A stretch of 47,250 bases of DNA, taken from the IMG/VR virus record IMGVR_UViG_3300025869_000025, positions 1 through 47,250 of that record. One strand, written 5' to 3'. Numbering within the stretch: the first letter of the stretch is position 1; every line of letters begins with the position of its first letter. The DNA comes from a virus. This document shows positions 16,213 to 22,020 of this stretch, piece by piece. Below the pieces are notes generated by a model. The model worked only from the letters and a program-made list of their open reading frames with translations, did not search any database and had not been told where the DNA came from. The translations under genes were made by a program, and so were the position numbers.

Positions 16213-17172
16213 ATGAGTTTATTAAAAGAAAGAGAATACTATAAGCCTTTTCAATATCCTTGGGCATTTGAGAACTATAAGAAACAACAACAAATGCATT
16301 GGCTACCTGAAGAAGTACCATTACAAGATGATATAAAGGATTATAAAGAAAAACTAAGTGAAGGTGAAAGGACATTGCTAGACAATATCTTTAAGTTTTT
16401 CACACAAGCAGATGTAGACGTATGTGGAGGCTATGCCCACCATTACTTGCCTACATTTAAACAACCAGAAGTAAGAATGATGTTAGTTAGTTATGCTGCT
16501 ATGGAAGCAGTACACCAAGAAGCATATTCCCTTCTACTAGAAACTTTAGGTAAGTCGGAAGATATGTACCAAGAGTTTTTTGATATCAATGCTATGATGG
16601 AGAAACATGAATATCTACAAGATTTCGGTATGAACACTCCATATGATATGGCAAAGACAATGGCAGTATATAGTGCATTTACAGAAGGAGTACAGTTATT
16701 TAGTAGCTTTGCGATTCTTCTAAACTACCCACGACATAACTTGATGAAAGGAATGGGACAGATTGTTACATGGAGTATTCGTGATGAATCATTACATGTA
16801 GAAGGTTTGTCAAAACTATTTAGAACTTTTATTTCAGAGAATCCTGAGTTATGGACTGATAAGTTAAAGTACGAAATATACTGTGCTGCAGAAAAGACAG
16901 TAGAGTTAGAAGATAACTTTATTGATATTTGTTTTGATAAAGCAGATATACCAGATTTGACAGCAAAAGAAGTCAAGGAATATATTAGATATATTGCTGA
17001 CAGAAGGTTATTAGGTATCGGTATGAAGAAAATATTTCATAGTACAGATAATCCTTTACCTTGGATTGACATGCAAGTCAATGCAGTTGAGCATACCAAC
17101 TTTTTTGAAAACCGTGCTACCGAGTATGCTAAGGCTAGTACACAAGGCAATTGGCAGGATGTATTTAAATGA
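16213..17172 (+). CDS. nrdB: Class I ribonucleotide reductase, radical-generating subunit
   Basis: A 319-residue NrdB-type subunit. The dimetal ligands can be read as D67 (TQADVDV), E98 and H101 (MEAVH), E158 (TEGV), E192 and H195 (RDESLH). The candidate radical tyrosine Y105 sits seven residues after E98, the E. coli NrdB spacing. All ligands and the tyrosine are present, so this looks like a conventional tyrosyl-radical class I enzyme rather than a metal-free or tyrosine-less variant. It begins directly after the NrdA stop and overlaps the next small gene by ATGA. The C-terminal tail (QGNWQDVFK) should dock on NrdA. Confidence 0.96.
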   Translation: MSLLKEREYYKPFQYPWAFENYKKQQQMHWLPEEVPLQDDIKDYKEKLSEGERTLLDNIFKFFTQADVDVCGGYAHHYLPTFKQPEVRMMLVSYAAMEAVHQEAYSLLLETLGKSEDMYQEFFDINAMMEKHEYLQDFGMNTPYDMAKTMAVYSAFTEGVQLFSSFAILLNYPRHNLMKGMGQIVTWSIRDESLHVEGLSKLFRTFISENPELWTDKLKYEIYCAAEKTVELEDNFIDICFDKADIPDLTAKEVKEYIRYIADRRLLGIGMKKIFHSTDNPLPWIDMQVNAVEHTNFFENRATEYAKASTQGNWQDVFK

Positions 17173-17375
17173 GTTCAGAATTACCTACACAAACAATCAC
17201 TATCGATGAAACCTCGTATGATGTATCAGCATTATCTAAAGAACAACAAAGTATTGTTAATGCAATAAACAAGTGCGATATCGATTTAGAAGATTATAAG
17301 CACAAGATGGCTATTACACAAACGGCTAGACAGGCGTATGTTAATGATCTTGGCGAACAATTAAAGGAAGACTAA
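17169..17375 (+). CDS. Small conserved protein (DUF6447-like)
   Basis: A 68-residue protein with two parts: a short beta-like start (TITIDETSYDVSALS) and a long helix running through EQQSIVNAINKCDIDLEDYKHKMAITQTARQAY. The pattern 'I-D-G/E-x-x-Y-x-h-x-x-L-S, then a coiled helix with h-A-x-x-QTAR-x-AY' is one I associate with the DUF6447 proteins common in T4-like cyanophages. Function unknown. It is sandwiched between nrdB (ATGA overlap) and the GT8-like gene (TAATG overlap). Confidence 0.75.
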   Translation: MSSELPTQTITIDETSYDVSALSKEQQSIVNAINKCDIDLEDYKHKMAITQTARQAYVNDLGEQLKED

Positions 17376-18019
17376 TGAAGATATTCGTAGGATATGAAAG
17401 TGAATATCCCGAAATGTTTGAAGTGTGTAAGGCATCAATCTTACGATTTAATCCTACACATGAAGTTATACCTTTAATTACATCAGAGTTGGAGGAACAA
17501 GGAATCTACACTAGAGAAGAAAAAGGAAATACTGAATTTGCTTTTACTAGATTTCTTGTACCACTTCTCTCTAATTATATGGGATATTCTTTATTCTGTG
17601 ATGGCGACTTTCTATGGAGATGTGATCCGCAAGAAATAACTCATTTTAAAAAGAATAATGATTCTGTTATGTGTGTACAACACGCAGAATTAATGTTTGA
17701 CCAGTACACAAAAATGCACGATAAACTAAACAAACCTTATAAGAAAAAATATTGGTCATCTTTAATGTATTTTAATAATGCAGAATGTAAAATGTTAAAT
17801 AAGTGGTATGTAAACAATGCTGCTGCTAAACACTTACATGGGTTTACTTGGGCAAATGGAATAGGTTCTTTACCTGCTTCCTATAATGCTTTAGTAAATT
17901 ATTATGACTTTGGTGAGAGAGCTAAAGGAGTACATTTTACAGATGGCGGACCATGGATGGGTATAAACGACCATGAGCAATATTGTAAAGAATGGACAGA
18001 CATATATAATTCATTATAA
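17375..18019 (+). CDS. GT8-like glycosyltransferase
   Basis: A 214-residue GT-A transferase. It starts with KIFVGYESEYPE, followed by an FAFTRFLVPLL helix that packs on the donor site, and YSLFCD76GD78FLWRCDP, a DxD-type metal motif as in family 8. A C-terminal HFTDGGPW supplies the third metal-ligand histidine expected for GT8. The donor sugar is unknown. It opens a run of four overlapping genes (this one, a radical SAM enzyme, an SDR-like protein and a GT29-like protein) that looks like a glycan biosynthesis module attached to the nrd block. Confidence 0.85.
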   Translation: MKIFVGYESEYPEMFEVCKASILRFNPTHEVIPLITSELEEQGIYTREEKGNTEFAFTRFLVPLLSNYMGYSLFCDGDFLWRCDPQEITHFKKNNDSVMCVQHAELMFDQYTKMHDKLNKPYKKKYWSSLMYFNNAECKMLNKWYVNNAAAKHLHGFTWANGIGSLPASYNALVNYYDFGERAKGVHFTDGGPWMGINDHEQYCKEWTDIYNSL

Positions 18020-18936
18020 TGAGAAACATACCTGTAGTAGCAGTAGACCAGTATGACTTTCTAGCACACAGACGAGAGCAGGAAAAGAAACATTGGGCAA
18101 AAAAGAATAACCTAACAGAGTTAGATTCGATTCTTACTGTTGAAATAAATACTACAGAGTTATGTAATAGAACTTGTGTCTTTTGTCCGAGACACGACCC
18201 AAAAGTATTTCCAAATAGAAACTTGCATCTTACCATAAAAGGAGCCGAGACAATAGGTCTTGAACTAGGTAAGGCAGGTTTTAGTGGAAAAATATCATTG
18301 AGTGGATTTGGAGAAAATTTACTCAACCCAAATTTCAGAGAGATAGTTCATATCTTTCGACACACAGTTCCATTAGCAACTTTAGAGTGTAACACTAATG
18401 GCGACAAACTTACCCAAACATATGCAGAAGAACTATTTGAATATAGTGGATTAGATTTAATTTACATAAATCTTTATGATGGCGTAGAGCAAATGACTCA
18501 TTTCGATAAAGTTATGAAAAATATACCTGAAGAAAAGTACAAGTATCGTATGCATTGGGGAGATTTTGAGAACCATGGATTATTACTTAACAACCGTAGC
18601 GGGGTCATCGATTGGGTAGGTATAGAAGAATCTAATGTGGCTTCTTTAAAAGGTAAACCATGTCATTATCCTTTCTATAAAATGTTCGTAGACTGGAATG
18701 GAGATGTTCTATTTTGTTCAAACGACTGGGGAAGGGAACATGTTGTGGGAAATTTACTACAAGATACATTACACAATGTATGGTTTGGTAAACCTATGAC
18801 AAAAATTCGTAAAAAATTAATAAAAGGAGATAGGTCACACAGCCCTTGCAATAAGTGTAGTGTAGACGGTTCTCTGTTTGGAAAAGAATCTTTCAATCTA
18901 GTAAAGGAGTACTATGAAAATCGCAGTAACAGGTAG
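18019..18936 (+). CDS. Radical SAM enzyme with SPASM-type C-terminus
   Basis: A 305-residue radical SAM protein. The [4Fe-4S] motif is C49-NRT-C53-VF-C56 (CxxxCxxC) after the strand LTVEINTT. SGFGENLLNPN follows in the place of the GGE/GEP segment. The C-terminal region GKPCHYPF...DWNGDVLFCSNDWG...SPCNKC has the cysteine pattern and 'hydrophobic-D-x-x-G-x-hxxC' strand of SPASM/twitch domains, which bind auxiliary clusters. Such enzymes modify peptides, proteins or sugars by radical chemistry. The glycosyltransferase neighbours on both sides suggest a carbohydrate or fibre-linked substrate (inference). It starts at a TAATG junction. Confidence 0.9.
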   Translation: MRNIPVVAVDQYDFLAHRREQEKKHWAKKNNLTELDSILTVEINTTELCNRTCVFCPRHDPKVFPNRNLHLTIKGAETIGLELGKAGFSGKISLSGFGENLLNPNFREIVHIFRHTVPLATLECNTNGDKLTQTYAEELFEYSGLDLIYINLYDGVEQMTHFDKVMKNIPEEKYKYRMHWGDFENHGLLLNNRSGVIDWVGIEESNVASLKGKPCHYPFYKMFVDWNGDVLFCSNDWGREHVVGNLLQDTLHNVWFGKPMTKIRKKLIKGDRSHSPCNKCSVDGSLFGKESFNLVKEYYENRSNR

Positions 18937-19417
18937 CAGTAAATTAGCAAATTGTATACAAGGTAATAAAATAAGAGTAGAGTTTGGGGCAGATTGGTCA
19001 CAGTATGATGTATTTGTAAACAATGCTCATGTAGAGTGGGAACAGTGTAGACTTCTCGAAGAAGTATACGAGGTATGGAAAGATGATGAAACTAAAACAA
19101 TAGTTAATATTTCGTCAAGAGCCCATCAACCTAATATATCTAAAGGATATAAGTACGCCGCACAAAAAGCCGCTCTAAATCATATGGCAACTAACTTAAA
19201 TTATAACAGTGATGCCAAGTGTAGAATTGCTACAATCAACTTTGGGTTATTAGAGTCTTCAATACATTCAAGTATCTCATATGAGAGAGCAGGTGAGTGG
19301 GTAGATTGGGTGATAAAAAACTCAGACATTACTGAAATAACAATTGAAAATCCTGCAAATTATATCCAAATTCAAAATGAAAAAGAAATCGCTAGAAGTT
19401 TAGGATTGAAGTCATGA
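18914..19417 (+). CDS. Reduced short-chain dehydrogenase/reductase-like protein
   Basis: A 167-residue protein that keeps the SDR skeleton in shortened form: KIAVTGSSKLA (nucleotide-binding turn), VFVNNA (the NNAG position), TIVNISSRA (catalytic Ser at 67/68), and Y81-AAQ-K85 (the YxxxK active site). The classical TGxxxGxG glycine pattern is degraded to TGSSKLA, and the total length is about 80 residues below normal SDRs, mostly lost from the Rossmann helices after the first strand. It may still bind NAD(P), or be a non-enzymatic remnant. AAAGGAG precedes its ATG, inside the end of the radical SAM gene. Confidence 0.75.
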   Translation: MKIAVTGSSKLANCIQGNKIRVEFGADWSQYDVFVNNAHVEWEQCRLLEEVYEVWKDDETKTIVNISSRAHQPNISKGYKYAAQKAALNHMATNLNYNSDAKCRIATINFGLLESSIHSSISYERAGEWVDWVIKNSDITEITIENPANYIQIQNEKEIARSLGLKS

Positions 19418-20040
19418 TGGGACGAGTAATATTAGTAGGAAATTCAGTAGAATTACTTCAACACGAGTATGGCTCATATATTGACAGTTTTGACACAATT
19501 GTTAGATTCGGAAAAGGCATACCTACAGATGAAAATTTTGAACAGATAGGTAAAAAAACTGATGTATGGATTACAGGTTTCTTAAGGCAGAAGCATTATA
19601 CTAGGTTTAAAAATGTTAAAATATTATTTAATCGCTGTAGAATACACATGAACATAGAGCCAAAGTCTCCTATGCTACTTCCAGAGTATGAAGTTATGTT
19701 CACAGATAAAGAAATACTAGAAATATTTGATTTAGTAGGAGCTACTAATGATAAGGCATTAGGTGACCGTCCTTCTGCAGGTTTTCTTGGTATATTGTAT
19801 TTTTTAAATAAGTGTGAATATGAGAGTATAGAAATCATAGGATTTGATTTTTTCTCTAAAAAGTTGCCTTTCTCTACAGGAGCAGACTATCCCGCTAGTT
19901 GGCATTTGCCAGTTAATAGTAAGGAGAGGAGTCCTCACAATCCAAATGAAAAACAAATAGTAAAAGAGTTAGCCGATAGAGGCAAAATTAAATGGAAAGT
20001 TCTTTCAGATTTGAAAGATGAGTTTCTAGATTTTTCCTAG
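19414..20040 (+). CDS. GT29 (sialyltransferase)-like protein
   Basis: A 208-residue protein resembling family 29 glycosyltransferases. The N-terminal L-motif-like stretch is RVILVGNSVELL...YIDSFDTIVRFGKG (3-35), followed by GKKTDVWITG. The S-motif-like part is RPSAGFLGILYFL (119-131), and near the C-terminus SPHNPNEKQ offers the His and Glu of the VS motif. GT29 proteins transfer sialic acid from CMP-sialate in eukaryotes. Bacterial and viral relatives with the same fold are poorly characterised, and the donor here is unknown. It is the last plus-strand gene and overlaps the convergent minus-strand gene by 15 nt. Confidence 0.8.
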   Translation: MMGRVILVGNSVELLQHEYGSYIDSFDTIVRFGKGIPTDENFEQIGKKTDVWITGFLRQKHYTRFKNVKILFNRCRIHMNIEPKSPMLLPEYEVMFTDKEILEIFDLVGATNDKALGDRPSAGFLGILYFLNKCEYESIEIIGFDFFSKKLPFSTGADYPASWHLPVNSKERSPHNPNEKQIVKELADRGKIKWKVLSDLKDEFLDFS

Positions 20041-20976
20041 TCTAAATCCTACTTTTACTAGTGACCCAGCTACGCGTTTCTGCTTAGTTGATTTTAACAT
20101 CAAAAGCTCATTATTTCGTGCATTTCGCATATTTATAGGTATACTAGGAATTAAGTTGGTATACATATCCCAAGGAAGCGAGAGCTGTATAGTTGTAGGT
20201 AACATTGTATAAGTTTTAAGTAACCACTTATGCTGTATATTTAATTGAAAACATTTTCTTAGCATTACATTATAATTAACACTATCAAGTGGTCCAAGAG
20301 CCTCTAGTTCTACTAAAATATCATTTTTACCATTCATGTATAGTGGCATAAATTTATGTTGATAACCTAATAATCTTGTCATAAACCATTCTGTACTTGC
20401 TTGGTAAAGAAGTCTATCAATCTTAGGCATATTAGGAGATCTTGATTCTAAGCCATCTTTTTCTGTAGGACAGAATAATTCTTCTAGTGAAAAAGTTTTT
20501 AACATGTCATAGTTAAATATCATAAACTCTGGATCAATATTATGTAGTTTAGTTGGTGAAATAGGTATTTGTAAAATTCTGTAAAAGTCTTTGAATCTTG
20601 GATGTTTTCTAAAGACTCTTTTATGAGATAAGAAAGAAACAGACCCCGCAAAGAATTCTTCATTAGGAAAATTATTAGACCATTTACCGTTTATTATATT
20701 GTTGCCACCTAGCCAAACTATTCTTTTATGTAGTCCACCTTTATCTTTCCAATGATCTAGTAAGTGACACATACATTTGGCTAAGTCTGACTTTCTCCAA
20801 AAAGATTCATATATTTTAACATTTGGAAAGTTATCTACTATCCATTCAATCGGAGCTTCATCCCAATCTTTATTATTTACATATAGATGTATTCTAACTT
20901 CTTCTTTATCGGGCAGGAGTGATGCTAAAGTAAACATACTCCATACTTTTTTATAGGGGTGTACTATTTCAATCAT
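20026..20976 (-). CDS. Putative glycosyltransferase-like protein, unknown family
   Basis: A 316-residue soluble protein without a motif I can name with confidence. The start MIEIVHPYKKVWSMFTLASLL, then IHLYVNNKDWD and a central RIVWLGGNNII resemble a GT-A-like Rossmann sheet, and its neighbours are transferase candidates. A DxD is not obvious. EWFMTRLLGYQHKFMPLY and the basic tail (STKQKRVAGSLVKVGFRLGK) are notable. It is the last gene of the minus-strand fibre unit and converges on the GT29-like gene. The role is inferred mainly from context; a fibre chaperone is an alternative. Confidence 0.6.
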   Translation of the reverse strand: MIEIVHPYKKVWSMFTLASLLPDKEEVRIHLYVNNKDWDEAPIEWIVDNFPNVKIYESFWRKSDLAKCMCHLLDHWKDKGGLHKRIVWLGGNNIINGKWSNNFPNEEFFAGSVSFLSHKRVFRKHPRFKDFYRILQIPISPTKLHNIDPEFMIFNYDMLKTFSLEELFCPTEKDGLESRSPNMPKIDRLLYQASTEWFMTRLLGYQHKFMPLYMNGKNDILVELEALGPLDSVNYNVMLRKCFQLNIQHKWLLKTYTMLPTTIQLSLPWDMYTNLIPSIPINMRNARNNELLMLKSTKQKRVAGSLVKVGFRLGKI

Positions 20977-21877
20977 TTTTTATCTTTTTAAATTCCCAAA
21001 AGTTATCTACATATGCCTGTAGTCTTTCTTCCGCATCTTCATCAAATTCAAATATTACTCCAGAGTTTCTTGCTGAGAGTATTTTACAAAGTGCAAGGTA
21101 CGATTGTCTGTTTGATACTGTATCATAAAAACTTTCGTAAGTTAATAAATTTTTCTCTCGTGCTTCTTTAGGAAAGCTAACAAGAGAAAGTCTTTTTCTG
21201 AGAAGGAGTGCAATTAATCCCATCTCACTATTTGGAGCAGTCGCTACTTCTTTACAATTAAGTAGTAGTTCATACCCACCTTCTTTTTTGTTTAGTACAT
21301 TTTCTGCACCAAATCTTCTTTTTAAATCGGCAATATAAACATGAGCAGTAATTGGATGAGGTTTTATTACATATCCTTCATCTACTAATTTCTTTACTCG
21401 TCTATAATCAATTACAGTTCCTTTACATAATAAATTACTACCTGGTAAGAAAATTACTTTATCATAAAATTCTGTATTCCATTGTAAATTATATTTATTC
21501 TGTAGTCCATTTACTATTTTTTCGATTCTTTCTTCATCAATCTTTATGTCTGAATTAGCAATCGCTTTAAATAATTTGGTGTTAATTTTTATAGAATTAA
21601 CTCTACAGTATATTCCTTTACCTAAAAAATCTGTATATAACCATTTTCTAATACTATGTAGTTCATTAGTATTAAACCATAAATCATATTCCCAGGCAAC
21701 TCCTTCACTAGTGTCAAGAACAAGTTTCTCTTTTAATTTAGCTAATCCATCTAAGTCATCTTTAGGTCTTGTACAAGAGCCTGACTTCATGAAGTGAGTT
21801 GGTATATCTCCCAATGACTCATTTATAGTCATTGCTACCAGTTTATTTTTCTTAACTGGCTTCTGCTTTGTTCTCAT
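20969..21877 (-). CDS. Putative GT-B/capsule-type transferase
   Basis: A 302-residue protein. The C-terminal half has YVIKPHPITAHVY followed about 35 residues later by VATAPNSEMGLIALLL. That is the 'K-P-H-P ... N-S-x-x-G-hxAL' pattern of GT-B-type surface-polysaccharide enzymes (Kps-like and CDP-glycerol glycerophosphotransferase-like proteins). The N-terminal half is less typical, starting with a basic leader, and the protein is shorter than most of these families. If it uses CDP-glycerol, the cytidylyltransferase at 4618 could supply it (inference). It overlaps the downstream gene by 8 nt and the upstream small gene by 26 nt. Confidence 0.6.
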   Translation of the reverse strand: MRTKQKPVKKNKLVAMTINESLGDIPTHFMKSGSCTRPKDDLDGLAKLKEKLVLDTSEGVAWEYDLWFNTNELHSIRKWLYTDFLGKGIYCRVNSIKINTKLFKAIANSDIKIDEERIEKIVNGLQNKYNLQWNTEFYDKVIFLPGSNLLCKGTVIDYRRVKKLVDEGYVIKPHPITAHVYIADLKRRFGAENVLNKKEGGYELLLNCKEVATAPNSEMGLIALLLRKRLSLVSFPKEAREKNLLTYESFYDTVSNRQSYLALCKILSARNSGVIFEFDEDAEERLQAYVDNFWEFKKIKND

Positions 21878-22019
21878 TTCTTAGCTTGAAAATTTCTTTT
21901 TCTAGGTTTTTTATTCTTTCTTCTGTTTCACCAATATGGTCAAAGACGGCTGCCATCATTGACTCTAATTTTTTATTAAGATAGTTTGGTGTAATATCTT
22001 CTTGTTCTGCTTTCATCAT
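21852..22019 (-). CDS. Small coiled-coil protein downstream of the Thr-rich fibre
   Basis: Read from the ATG one base after the stop of the Thr-rich fibre gene, the product has 55 residues; a second ATG follows immediately. Longer readings starting inside the fibre gene are possible but lack a reason. The helix FDHIGETEERIKNLEKEIFKLRNENKAEAS has leucine/isoleucine heptad spacing and high charge, so it is probably a coiled coil. Its position between fibre and transferases suggests a small assembly factor or chaperone, but nothing in the sequence proves this. A GGAG lies about eleven bases before the start. Confidence 0.6.
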   Translation of the reverse strand: MMKAEQEDITPNYLNKKLESMMAAVFDHIGETEERIKNLEKEIFKLRNENKAEAS

Positions 22020-22020
22020 A

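Noticed and set aside
19366-19390. TATAAT-like sequence on the minus strand near 19361
   Set aside because: No -35 box at 15-19 bp, inside a plus-strand gene.
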